Assembly (NCBI RefSeq): GCF_040364665.1
Contig: NZ_BAABWX010000001.1
Span: 1,674,001-1,738,000, forward strand
Source: Cognatishimia sp. WU-CL00825
Lineage (GTDB): Bacteria; Pseudomonadota; Alphaproteobacteria; Rhodobacterales; Rhodobacteraceae
Reading direction: 5' to 3'
DNA: 64,000 nucleotides
In this document: piece by piece, positions 9,490 through 16,942 of the stretch
Position numbering within the stretch: the stretch's first letter is position 1
Layout of the letters: every line of letters starts with the position of its first letter
Notes under the pieces: generated by a model
The model's database searches: none
The model's input: the letters and a program-made list of their open reading frames with translations, nothing else
What the model was told of the DNA's origin: nothing
Translations under genes and position numbers: made by a program

Positions 9490-10521
9490 TTAAGCAGACC
9501 CCCTCATGATCAAACTGCCTTCAAACAAAGTGACGCTCTTGGCTTCGGCGGCATTTCCCGACTCGATCAAGCCAATAAGCGTGGCCGCGCTTTGAGCTGC
9601 AATCGAGACATAATCTTGGGAAACCGTCGTCAAAGTTGGGCAGCTATAGCGCGAAAACGGGTGATCATCGTGCCCGGCAACGCGCAATGCGCAATTGTCG
9701 GCGATCCCAATACGCAACCCCAACTGATAGGCCGCGGACAAAAATCCAATCGCCAAACGGTCATTGCTGCACAAAATTGTATCTGAGGGCAGGCTGCGTT
9801 CTGAAATAACGCGTGTGCCTTCGCGAAAACCAATTTCTTCAAAATCCCAGCCCTCGCCCGCCGCCTGCACCAAATGCGGCTTGTGCCCCAAGCGCTGCAT
9901 CGCTGTCACATAAGCAGTGCGCCGTTTCAGAGCATTCGGGTTTGCGGGTGTTTTCATTTCAAAAAATGCCGGCGGTTCGCCTGTCCGGCACAGGTACTCC
10001 ACAATCAAATTCACGCTTTGATCATTGTCTGATCCAATAAAAGCCTCTCCCAGATCCTCTATATTGGCATCAAACAACACGGTTGGGACGTCTTTGCAAA
10101 ACGCTTCAATACGCGCCGGATCCGAGCCGCGCCCCAAAGGCGCGAGCAACACGCCCGCTGGTTTCATCAAGCGCAGGTTCTCGAGGTTCTCAATTTCACT
10201 TTCCGGATCCCCATGCGACCCCAGTAAAACCGGACGGAACCCCGCTTCGAGCACGTGATTTTCAATATTGCGTGCCATTTCAGCAAAAAATGGGTCAGCC
10301 AGATAGGGCACAACAATACCAATGTTCTTGGTCAGCCGCCGGTTCTGGTTCATCGCATACATATTTGGGCGATACTCAAATTGCTCCAGCGCCCGCTCTA
10401 TACGCTCGCGCGTTGTTTTGCGCACGCTTGATGGGTCATTGAAGTATTTTGAAATCGTTGGGCGCGAAATCCCACTTACGGATGCAAAATCATCCATGTT
10501 CTTGATTTTTGGGTCGCTCAT
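9490..10521 (-). CDS. LacI-family transcriptional regulator of the polyol operon
   Basis: About 343 residues from ATG 10521. The N-terminal helix-turn-helix reads DFASVSGISRPTISKYFNDPSSVRKTTRERI, followed by the hinge helix region and a periplasmic-binding-protein-like sensor domain (IGIVVPYLADPFFAEMARNIE). A GTG at 10558-10560 would add 13 residues; AAGGA 10 bases before 10521 favours the ATG. It lies directly upstream of smoE on the same strand, and matching operator palindromes stand before both genes, so it probably represses the smo operon and itself, with a hexitol as inducer. Confidence 0.88.
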   Translation of the reverse strand: MSDPKIKNMDDFASVSGISRPTISKYFNDPSSVRKTTRERIERALEQFEYRPNMYAMNQNRRLTKNIGIVVPYLADPFFAEMARNIENHVLEAGFRPVLLGSHGDPESEIENLENLRLMKPAGVLLAPLGRGSDPARIEAFCKDVPTVLFDANIEDLGEAFIGSDNDQSVNLIVEYLCRTGEPPAFFEMKTPANPNALKRRTAYVTAMQRLGHKPHLVQAAGEGWDFEEIGFREGTRVISERSLPSDTILCSNDRLAIGFLSAAYQLGLRIGIADNCALRVAGHDDHPFSRYSCPTLTTVSQDYVSIAAQSAATLIGLIESGNAAEAKSVTLFEGSLIMRGSA

Positions 10522-10600
10522 CTTTGGACTGTTCCTTCTCGCCGCGCTGAAATCTGACACCGAAATCCCAGCAACGGTGGTGCTTTTGAAGGCATACTAA

Positions 10601-10614
10601 TTGACGCGCGTAAA
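10601..10614. promoter_or_regulatory. LacI-type operator upstream of the regulator gene
   Basis: TTGACGCGCGTAAA differs from the smoE operator (9444-9457) at one position. It lies about 80 bases upstream of the regulator start codon, consistent with autoregulation. Confidence 0.65.
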
Positions 10615-10729
10615 ATTTTCCAGCTTTACGGTAGCGGATACCCCACACGCCCAGCGCGGCAATAGGTCAGCTGCAATAACGGCCTGTTGAAAAGCCAATT
10701 ATGTCCTGGTCAGTGGCAGATGCCAGCGC

Positions 10730-11740
10730 TTAGCTATCAGACACCCCGGCCTCGGCAAAAGTCGCCATGCCCGAATGACAGGCAACTGCGCTTTTTAAAA
10801 CATTGATCGCCAACGCGCCGCCAGAGGCTTCGCCTAGGCGCATGTTCATGGCCAAAAGCGGTTCTTTTCCCAGCTTCTTTAACACGTTGAAATGCGCAGC
10901 CTCGGCGGACACATGCCCGGCAACCGCGTGGTCAAGTGCCCCGTCTTGGGCCTCTAACAGCGTGACGGCGGCAGCTGTGCAAATAAACCCGTCCAAAATG
11001 ACCGGTATTTGATCGACCCGAGCCCGCGCAATAGCGCCCGCCATCGCGGCAAGCTCGCGGCCACCTAAACAACGCAGGGCCTCAAGACCCGTCACACCAG
11101 CGTTGGTTTTCAGCCCTGCGCGCACAACATCGGCCTTAAGGCGCAAACCAGCATCATCAACCCCGGTGCCACGACCAACCCAATCTTCGGCCTCGCCGCC
11201 ATAAATCGCATTCAAGACCGCTGCGCCGCTGGTGGTATTGCCGATACCCATTTCGCCAACCACCAAGAGATCGGTGTTGTCGTCCACAGCGTCCCAGCCA
11301 GTGCGCAGGGCCTCAACAACCTCTGCCTCGGTCATGCCTGGCCCCTGCGTGAAATCCGCAGTTGGAGTGTCAAGATCAAGCGCATGCACAGAAAGCTTGG
11401 CCCCTGCTGCACGCGACAATTGATTGATTGCTGCGCCGCCGTGTTGAAAATTCAGCACCATTTGTTCGGTGACCTCAGCTGGAAACGCTGAAACCCCCTG
11501 TGCTGTGACGCCGTGGTTCCCGGCAAAGACGATCACCTGAGGATTGGCGATTTCAGGGCGCGCCGTGCCACGCCATCCGGCATACCATATCGCCAAATCC
11601 TCGAGCCGCCCCAAAGCCCCCGGTGGCTTGGTCAACTGCCCATTGCGCTCTTCCGCCTCGGATTTTGCCACTGCATTTGGGCCTTTTGCCCCTGCAAGTT
11701 GGGTGCGAAATTCATTAAGCGTAGAAAATGTGGCTGTCAT
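10730..11740 (-). CDS. cobT: Nicotinate-nucleotide--dimethylbenzimidazole phosphoribosyltransferase
   Basis: 336 residues, the family's usual length. Visible motifs: [14 protein letters not shown] near residue 37, [16 protein letters not shown], the conserved [15 protein letters not shown], and the C-terminal [12 protein letters not shown]. It makes alpha-ribazole 5'-phosphate for the lower ligand of cobalamin. It is divergent from cobS, which performs the next joining reaction, with 80 bases between the two starts for promoters. Confidence 0.96.
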   Translation of the reverse strand: MTATFSTLNEFRTQLAGAKGPNAVAKSEAEERNGQLTKPPGALGRLEDLAIWYAGWRGTARPEIANPQVIVFAGNHGVTAQGVSAFPAEVTEQMVLNFQHGGAAINQLSRAAGAKLSVHALDLDTPTADFTQGPGMTEAEVVEALRTGWDAVDDNTDLLVVGEMGIGNTTSGAAVLNAIYGGEAEDWVGRGTGVDDAGLRLKADVVRAGLKTNAGVTGLEALRCLGGRELAAMAGAIARARVDQIPVILDGFICTAAAVTLLEAQDGALDHAVAGHVSAEAAHFNVLKKLGKEPLLAMNMRLGEASGGALAINVLKSAVACHSGMATFAEAGVSDS

Positions 11741-11820
11741 GGCGGGCTCCTGTTGTCTCGCGCGTCCGCTCGGTGTTTACCTGACCCACCGCTTTCGGCA
11801 AGTCTGGAAAGGACATTCAG

Positions 11821-12567
11821 ATGCAAAAGGACGACACGTCGCTGGCCAGACCGGGCGATATTCTAACAGCGATTGCGCTATTAACCCGTCTGCCCGTGAA
11901 AGCTGAGTTTGCGCGCAGTGCCAATGCGGTCTGGGCTTACCCACTTGCTGGCCTAGCTGTCGCGCTGATCGCTGGGATCCTTACAGGTGGCGCGCTTTGG
12001 CTGAACATCGCAACGCCGCTGGTCGCAGGTATCTGGCTTGTCACCACAATCCTGTTGACCGGCGCAATGCACGAAGACGGGCTTGCAGATTGCTGCGATG
12101 GGTTCTGGGGCGGCTGGACCACTGAACGCCGCCTAGAAATCATGAAAGACAGCCAGATCGGCACATACGGCGTTTTAGCCCTGTGTCTTTCGATTGGCTT
12201 TCGCTGGCTTGCAATCTGGCTGATCCTAGAAACCAGCCACTGGTTTTGGCCACTGCTTGTGGTCGAAGTATTGTCGCGCAGCTTTATGCCCGCGCTGATG
12301 CATGCCTTGCCGCACGCCCGCGACACCGGCCTTAGCCATGCACAGGGCCGTCCTCCGTTGGGCGCGGTTGGGCTTGGACTGGGTCTTGCGCTTGGATTTG
12401 CCTTACTGTGCCTGGGCTGGGCCGGCCTAAAGCTTGGGCTGATCGCAACACTGATAAGTTTTGGCACCGCATGGCTTGCGCAACGCAAAATTGGCGGGCA
12501 AACCGGGGACGTACTTGGCGCGACCCAACAGGTGATCCTGATCACACTTTTATTGTCGCTGGCATAG
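11821..12567 (+). CDS. cobS: Adenosylcobinamide-GDP ribazoletransferase (cobalamin synthase)
   Basis: 248 residues, several membrane segments. The family motif HEDGLADCCDGFWGG is at about residues 82-96, followed by RLEIMKDSQIGTYGV, which carry the metal-binding aspartates. The inner-membrane enzyme joins adenosylcobinamide-GDP and alpha-ribazole (product of CobT) into cobalamin. It is transcribed away from cobT; the next gene starts 15 bases after its stop and may be cotranscribed. Confidence 0.95.
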   Translation: MQKDDTSLARPGDILTAIALLTRLPVKAEFARSANAVWAYPLAGLAVALIAGILTGGALWLNIATPLVAGIWLVTTILLTGAMHEDGLADCCDGFWGGWTTERRLEIMKDSQIGTYGVLALCLSIGFRWLAIWLILETSHWFWPLLVVEVLSRSFMPALMHALPHARDTGLSHAQGRPPLGAVGLGLGLALGFALLCLGWAGLKLGLIATLISFGTAWLAQRKIGGQTGDVLGATQQVILITLLLSLA

Positions 12568-12582
12568 ATAGAGGATGATTTG

Positions 12583-13365
12583 ATGCGGATTTTTGCATTT
12601 GTCGCGTGTTTGGCTTTGGCGGGATTTAGCGCATGGTATTTCCTCTATCGTGATACCGCCCCCACCGATCAAGACTTAACCCAAATCATGCGCTCCGCCG
12701 TACCAGGTTTGCTCGAGGCGGACCTGACCGTTCAGGATTGCCAGCTGTCGATATCGGTTGCACAGCTCAACGCAGATCAAACACATTTTACCCAAGCTCT
12801 TTTGCGGGCCGACCTCAGCCTATTTGATTTTTCCGAAATTCGCATTCTGCCGACCAAAAAGGATCAGGCCATCCTGATCATCCAGCGCAGTCCGATGACC
12901 TTGCCAATGGTGCATCAAGCAGAACGCTTATTATCCGAGGTCCCAAGCCAATTTACCCAAAAAGCCGGCACATTGGTTCTGCGTGATGGCAAGGGAAACC
13001 AAGTGACCACCCAGCTTGATACCCAGGAAAACATTCGCAATTTGCTGCGCGATCCAACCCGGTCCCTCACCATCTCATTGGCCAGTACGCGCATAGGCAG
13101 CACCCAGGAAGAGACTCCGGCACTCTCGCCCCATGCTGACGCACCAGCTTTTTTTGATTATTCCGAACGCCTTGTTGATTTATCCCAACCAATGACATTT
13201 CACATGACCCGGTTCTTTGAAGGTAAAACCGCACGCCGCGACACCCTGCTATCCGCCGCTGTCAGTATGCCCGAAAAACTGCAATTTCAGGTCCTTTCGC
13301 AGGATGTGGCAGAGGCGCTGGCAGAGACCCTTTATCGCTATACCAATGGCCATTGTCGCGGCTAG
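12583..13365 (+). CDS. Hypothetical protein with N-terminal signal anchor
   Basis: 260 residues, family not recognised. ATG 12583 has GAGG 8 bases upstream; an in-frame TTG three bases earlier is less likely. The N-terminus (RIFAFVACLALAGFSAWYF) is a hydrophobic signal peptide or anchor. The rest is soluble and mixed, without cysteine-rich or catalytic motifs apart from a TVQDCQ near the start and a terminal NGHCRG; these two cysteines could pair in the periplasm. Its spacing of 15 bases after cobS suggests cotranscription, but no link to cobalamin can be read from the sequence. Confidence 0.75.
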   Translation: MRIFAFVACLALAGFSAWYFLYRDTAPTDQDLTQIMRSAVPGLLEADLTVQDCQLSISVAQLNADQTHFTQALLRADLSLFDFSEIRILPTKKDQAILIIQRSPMTLPMVHQAERLLSEVPSQFTQKAGTLVLRDGKGNQVTTQLDTQENIRNLLRDPTRSLTISLASTRIGSTQEETPALSPHADAPAFFDYSERLVDLSQPMTFHMTRFFEGKTARRDTLLSAAVSMPEKLQFQVLSQDVAEALAETLYRYTNGHCRG

Positions 13366-13371
13366 TTCTGA

Positions 13372-13665
13372 TCACGACACTGCGCGGAGAACCGCCAGGG
13401 TGACCACGCCCAGGGTGACACTGGGCAGCATTGGCAAACGCAGCGACAAAAGACAGACCAAGACCAAAGCAAGCGCATCATACAGTGCCCCCTGAACCAC
13501 AAACGGGGCCACCAGTGCCGATAAAACAGCAATTGGCACCGCCTCCAGCCCTGCTGCAACCCGCGCATGAACCGTGCCAAAATAAGACATGATGACAAAA
13601 CCAGCGCAGCGCGTTGCATAGGTCACCAGCGCACAGAGCAAAATTAGAACAAAACTATCAGGCAT
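13372..13665 (-). CDS. azlD: AzlD-type branched-chain amino acid exporter subunit
   Basis: 97 residues and about four membrane segments, typical for AzlD, with YATRCAGFV near the N-terminus (the family's conserved TR). The start at ATG 13665 overlaps the end of azlC by 8 bases. It is the small partner of AzlC in a two-subunit exporter for branched-chain amino acids or analogues. A longer frame up to 13758 is inside azlC and is not needed. Confidence 0.88.
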   Translation of the reverse strand: MPDSFVLILLCALVTYATRCAGFVIMSYFGTVHARVAAGLEAVPIAVLSALVAPFVVQGALYDALALVLVCLLSLRLPMLPSVTLGVVTLAVLRAVS

Positions 13666-14401
13666 CCAGACCTCCGCCCTTGCTTTTTGGCGCATTGCGC
13701 AGCGCGGCCGTTGCAATTCCTGCAAACCCGCCAAGGGTGATATGCCACGGGCTGCCAATCAGATAAAACGCGGCCAAAGAAACCATAACGCTGACCGTCA
13801 AAACCCAGGAAAACCCAGGTCTGTGCCGAAAGCCAATCACGAGGCTGGCAAAAAACATCGGCAACAGAAAATCCAGTCCAAACCGGCTCAGATCTCCGAG
13901 CCAGCGCCCGAAATAGCTGCCCAGGATATTGGCGCAGATCCAAACAAAATAGACCACCAGCGCATAAGAGAAATAATAGCTTGGGCGTAGCTTTTGCCGG
14001 GTGGCCCGCGCCGCGCTGCTGGCAAACTGCGGATCGGTCAAAAAAAAGAATGCCAGTGCTTTTTGGGTGCCGCTAAAAGCCTGCAGGCTTTGCACCAATG
14101 ACGCAGAATACAGCACATGCCTGAAATTCACCGCCAGAACAGCCAATAGAATTGACCAGATCGGCACATCCTGCCCCATCAACTCGACCATCACATATTG
14201 ACTGGCAACCGCAAAGATCGTGGCCGATGCCAAAAGCACTTCTGTCGACGACATCCCCTGATCAATGCCATAAACACCAAAGACCAAAGCATAGGGTGCG
14301 ATGGCCAACAAGATCGGCAGCGCATCGCGCAACCCTGCTTTCACCTCTAACCCCCTGCTCTGCGGCAAGCGTGCTGCGTGATTTACACTTTCGGCAGACA
14401 T
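13658..14401 (-). CDS. azlC: AzlC-type branched-chain amino acid exporter, large subunit
   Basis: 247 residues from ATG 14401. The sequence shows GLRDALPILLAIAPYALVFG at the start and the AzlC-typical NFRHVLYSASL and TDPQFA strings, with about six to seven membrane segments. It forms an exporter with AzlD. The frame extends to 14533, but that stretch is cysteine-rich and covers a palindromic promoter region, so the shorter start is chosen. A divergent XRE-cupin gene lies 186 bases away and is the likely regulator. Confidence 0.9.
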   Translation of the reverse strand: MSAESVNHAARLPQSRGLEVKAGLRDALPILLAIAPYALVFGVYGIDQGMSSTEVLLASATIFAVASQYVMVELMGQDVPIWSILLAVLAVNFRHVLYSASLVQSLQAFSGTQKALAFFFLTDPQFASSAARATRQKLRPSYYFSYALVVYFVWICANILGSYFGRWLGDLSRFGLDFLLPMFFASLVIGFRHRPGFSWVLTVSVMVSLAAFYLIGSPWHITLGGFAGIATAALRNAPKSKGGGLDA

Positions 14402-14490
14402 AGGCCCTCTCAGATTTTTCAGAACACATATTTTTTCAATTCGACACCCGTGCATGCAGATAGGCAGGCAGGCCTGAAAGTCGAAATATC

Positions 14491-14501
14491 GAACGTTGTT
14501 C
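14491..14501. promoter_or_regulatory. Inverted repeat in azlC / XRE divergent promoter
   Basis: GAACGTTGTTC is a short inverted repeat (GAAC-N3-GTTC) in the 186-base gap between azlC and the divergent regulator. A second site with the same GTTC/GAAC half-sites lies at 14544-14559. Both are candidates for binding by the XRE-cupin protein. Confidence 0.4.
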
Positions 14502-14543
14502 ATGATAATGGACAGCGTTGCGCACAAAGTCAAATCAAACTAT

Positions 14544-14559
14544 GTTCGCTATAACGAAC
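14544..14559. promoter_or_regulatory. Operator-like palindrome before the XRE-cupin gene
   Basis: GTTCGCTATAACGAAC: perfect five-base arms GTTCG and CGAAC around a six-base AT-rich centre, 29 bases before the start of the XRE-cupin gene. The position suits autorepression. Confidence 0.5.
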
Positions 14560-14587
14560 GACGCCCCATTGACACCATAGGCCCTTA

Positions 14588-15136
14588 ATGACCCCAGCTG
14601 CCCTAATTGCCCGCGCCATCCAGCGCGAACGACACCGTGTCGGACTAAGCCTGTCTGCCTTGGCGCAGCAGGCCGGTTTGGCAAAATCCACCCTGTCCCA
14701 ACTTGAATCAGGTCAAGGCAACCCCAGTATTGAAACGCTTTGGGCCATCGCTAATGTGCTTGGGGTTCCATTCAGCCATCTATTTGAAATGCCCGCAAAC
14801 GAAATAAAACTAATCCGTGCTCAGGATGGCCAAGGCGTGGCCTCGGAAATGGCGGATTATCAAACCCAGTTGCTGGACAAATCCCCCCCTGGCCGCATCC
14901 GTGATCTTTATCGCGTTCAGCTGCGCCAGGGCTCCACCCGAAAAGCCGAGGCCCACCCCAACGGCACGGTTGAACATGTTTTTGTGATATCCGGCGAGGT
15001 CAAAACCGGGCCAACAGACCAAACAGAGATCCTCAAACCCGGCGACTACTACCGCTTTCCCGCGGATGTGCCGCACGCCTATGAACCCTTAACCGCAACG
15101 GCGGTGCTGGCCGTGGTGATGGAAAGCCCGGCCTAA
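14588..15136 (+). CDS. XRE-family regulator with cupin sensor domain
   Basis: 182 residues. Residues about 8-62 form an XRE helix-turn-helix (RVGLSLSALAQQAGLAKSTLSQLESGQGNPSIETLWAIA in part), and residues about 105-180 a cupin barrel with HPNGTVEHVFVISGE and PGDYYRFPADVPHAYE. Such regulators sense a small ligand or metal through the cupin and often stand beside azlCD exporters. It is divergent from azlC and two operator-like palindromes lie between them, so control of azlCD is a good inference. Confidence 0.9.
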   Translation: MTPAALIARAIQRERHRVGLSLSALAQQAGLAKSTLSQLESGQGNPSIETLWAIANVLGVPFSHLFEMPANEIKLIRAQDGQGVASEMADYQTQLLDKSPPGRIRDLYRVQLRQGSTRKAEAHPNGTVEHVFVISGEVKTGPTDQTEILKPGDYYRFPADVPHAYEPLTATAVLAVVMESPA

Positions 15137-15187
15137 GCGATCACCAACATTCGGCGACACGCCAGCAGCCCCCACCAACCCCCGGCT

Positions 15188-15257
15188 TTGTTCTTGATCA
15201 AAATACCCTGGGGGAAGGGGTGAAACCCTGTTTCGCCACTGGGGGCAAAGCCCCAAA
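15188..15257 (-). repeat. Intergenic repeat element, full copy (reverse orientation)
   Basis: Read on the minus strand this stretch runs GGGGCTTTGCCCCC, then a GAAAC/GTTTC inverted pair, then CCCAGGGTATTTTGATCAAG. The same order of pieces occurs on the plus strand at 27397-27461. Fragments with only the GATCCAAATACCC end occur at 23593-23641 and 30022-30043. It looks like a small dispersed intergenic (REP-like) element with two stem-loops. Confidence 0.65.
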
Positions 15258-15259
15258 AC

Positions 15260-15292
15260 AAAAGCCGCCCAGAGTATCTCTGCGCGGCTTTT
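15260..15292 (-). terminator. Rho-independent terminator of carD
   Basis: AAAAGCCGC and GCGGCTTTT form a 9-base perfect stem with an inner CAGA/TCTG stem. The element lies 20 bases after the carD stop on the minus strand and carries the A/T runs on both sides needed to work in both directions. Confidence 0.85.
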
Positions 15293-15311
15293 CATTTAGA
15301 TTTGATTAGGC

Positions 15312-15821
15312 TTATGCCGCGCGAGCGGTCAATACCTCGTCGACTTGTTTGGCAGCCAACACTTCATCGCCACCGGCAACCGCCGCCACTTCGCGTGTCA
15401 AGCGCTCCAGCGCCGCTTCATACAGCTGACGTTCCGAATAGCTTTGCTCGCGCTGATCATCAGTGCGGTGCAAGTCGCGCACCACTTCTGCTATTGCAAT
15501 CAGATCCCCAGAGTTGATCTTTTGCTCATATTCCTGCGCGCGGCGCGACCACATCGCCCGTTTGACCTTGGCTTTGCCCTTCAGAGTCTTCATCGCTTGA
15601 TTGATCACATCCGGAGAACTCAGCCCACGCATGCCAATCTCTGTGGCTTTGTGGGTTGGTACCCGCAAAGTCATCTTGTCTTTTTCAAAAGAAATCACAA
15701 AAAGTTCTAGCTCGATGCCGGCGATTTCTTGTTCTTCAATAGAGATGATCTGCCCCACGCCATGCGCTGGGTAGACAACAAAATCGTCCGGGCGAAACTC
15801 ATTTTTCTTCGACTTGCTCAT
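15312..15821 (-). CDS. carD: CarD family transcriptional regulator
   Basis: 169 residues from ATG 15821, preceded by AGGAAGGA at a good distance. The N-terminal RNA polymerase interaction domain shows FVVYPAHGVGQI and the beta-subunit contacting stretch; the C-terminal helical part (RRAQEYEQKINSGDLIAIAEVVRDLHR) is the DNA-binding region. CarD binds RNA polymerase and stabilises open complexes, with strong effects at rRNA and housekeeping promoters. A start at 15845 would skip the ribosome site. Confidence 0.95.
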   Translation of the reverse strand: MSKSKKNEFRPDDFVVYPAHGVGQIISIEEQEIAGIELELFVISFEKDKMTLRVPTHKATEIGMRGLSSPDVINQAMKTLKGKAKVKRAMWSRRAQEYEQKINSGDLIAIAEVVRDLHRTDDQREQSYSERQLYEAALERLTREVAAVAGGDEVLAAKQVDEVLTARAA

Positions 15822-16021
15822 GTCGTCCTTCCTAACAGAGCGCACCCAAGTGCAAAAAACCCAGCGCGCGGAAAATCAAGTTTCCCGTGGTGGAGGTCAC
15901 TTTGGCGCAAAAAACCATCCTTGGCCGGGCAAATCGCCGTAGCTCTCGGGATGGCATCAGATGTTCATATTCATTTGTAAGGCAAACATAGCATAAAAAT
16001 CGCCACAATAGAAGCACCTCA

Positions 16022-16042
16022 GGGGAAACGCCGTGTTTCCCC
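16022..16042 (-). terminator. Stem-loop downstream of fdxA
   Basis: GGGGAAAC and GTTTCCCC form a perfect 8-base stem with a 5-base loop, 67 bases after the fdxA stop on the minus strand. There is no T-run, so it may be a processing or factor-assisted termination structure. The remaining 288 bases between carD and fdxA show no gene. Confidence 0.5.
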
Positions 16043-16109
16043 CTAAAGATCAGCATTCTATGCCGCTTTTACACCGCAAAAGCCGTGCTGCACAGTCGAA
16101 TCGCTGGAC

Positions 16110-16448
16110 TTACCCGCCTTCGCCAGGCGCTTCAGAGAAATACTTCTCCATTTTACCCGCTTCACCATCGCGCTCTTCGGCCTCTGGCATTGGATCTTTT
16201 TTGGAAATGATAACCGGCCACAGATCCGCGTATTTACGGTTAAATTCCACCCATTTTTCCATATCCGGCTCGGTGTCCGGGCGGATCGCATCAGCGGGGC
16301 ATTCAGGTTCACATACACCGCAATCGATGCATTCATCCGGGTGGATCACCAGCGTGTTTTCGCCTTCGTAAAAACAATCCACCGGGCAGACTTCAACGCA
16401 GTCAGTGTATTTGCAAGCAATGCAGTTGTCGGTAACAACATAGGTCAT
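16110..16448 (-). CDS. fdxA: Ferredoxin FdxA (seven-iron type)
   Basis: 112 residues from ATG 16448. The N-terminal half has [17 protein letters not shown] and [12 protein letters not shown], the cysteine pattern of [3Fe-4S][4Fe-4S] bacterial ferredoxins, followed by the acidic C-terminal tail common in alphaproteobacterial FdxA. It is a cytoplasmic one-electron carrier. A start four codons upstream (16460) is possible. Confidence 0.94.
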   Translation of the reverse strand: MTYVVTDNCIACKYTDCVEVCPVDCFYEGENTLVIHPDECIDCGVCEPECPADAIRPDTEPDMEKWVEFNRKYADLWPVIISKKDPMPEAEERDGEAGKMEKYFSEAPGEGG

Positions 16449-16498
16449 GGGGCGTCTCAATATACAGAATTCTTAAAGCCTAGCTAATTCAAGGCGGA

Positions 16499-16876
16499 CT
16501 AATCTTCAAGCTGCCTGTTTTTCATAAGAGTGAGATTGCGACGATCCCGCTTGCTGGGGCGCCCTTTTCCTTCAAATCGCGGCGCAGCTGGAACTTTTTC
16601 TTTTGGTTCGCTCATATCAAAGTACAAAAGCTGTGCTTCTGGGGCCGGACCACGTCGGGTTCCCAGCGCCTTAACCCGCACGACTCGGATCTCTTTGGCC
16701 TGAGAAAACGTCAGCACGTCACCTGGACTTATCGAAAAGCTGGATTTGGCTATCTTTTGGGCGTTCACCCGCACGTTTCCCGCCGTGACCACTTTGGCAG
16801 CCAGGCTGCGTGTCTTAAAGAATCGGGCCTGCCACAGCCATTTGTCGATCCGCAGTTTTTCTGCTGCCTCACTCAC
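16499..16876 (-). CDS. hslR: S4-domain RNA-binding protein (Hsp15-like)
   Basis: About 125 residues from GTG 16876. It has a single S4 domain (RIDKWLWQARFFKTRSLAAKVV...GNVRVNAQKIAKSSF) and a basic C-terminal tail (KGRPSKRDRRNL). Hsp15 binds free 50S subunits carrying nascent chains. The only ATG, at 16936, would lie inside the stem of the upstream helicase terminator, so the GTG, preceded by AAGGGGA, is preferred. Confidence 0.82.
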   Translation of the reverse strand: MSEAAEKLRIDKWLWQARFFKTRSLAAKVVTAGNVRVNAQKIAKSSFSISPGDVLTFSQAKEIRVVRVKALGTRRGPAPEAQLLYFDMSEPKEKVPAAPRFEGKGRPSKRDRRNLTLMKNRQLED

Positions 16877-16904
16877 GCGTGGGTGTCCCCTTACCCAGAA
16901 TAGA

Positions 16905-16938
16905 AAAAGGGCGTGTATCCTCTGATACACGCCCAATT
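16905..16938 (-). terminator. Rho-independent terminator of the Suv3-like helicase gene
   Basis: GGGCGTGTATC (16909-16919) and GATACACGCCC (16924-16934) form a perfect 11-base stem with a 4-base loop. On the minus strand it is followed by TTTTTCTATT. It lies 5 bases after the helicase stop and before the S4-protein start, so the S4 gene either has its own promoter between or is reached by read-through. Confidence 0.9.
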
Positions 16939-16942
16939 TTGA

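Noticed and set aside
11737..11820. Cobalamin riboswitch between cobT and cobS
   Set aside because: The 80-base divergent gap is too short for the fold and no B12-box-like sequence is evident.
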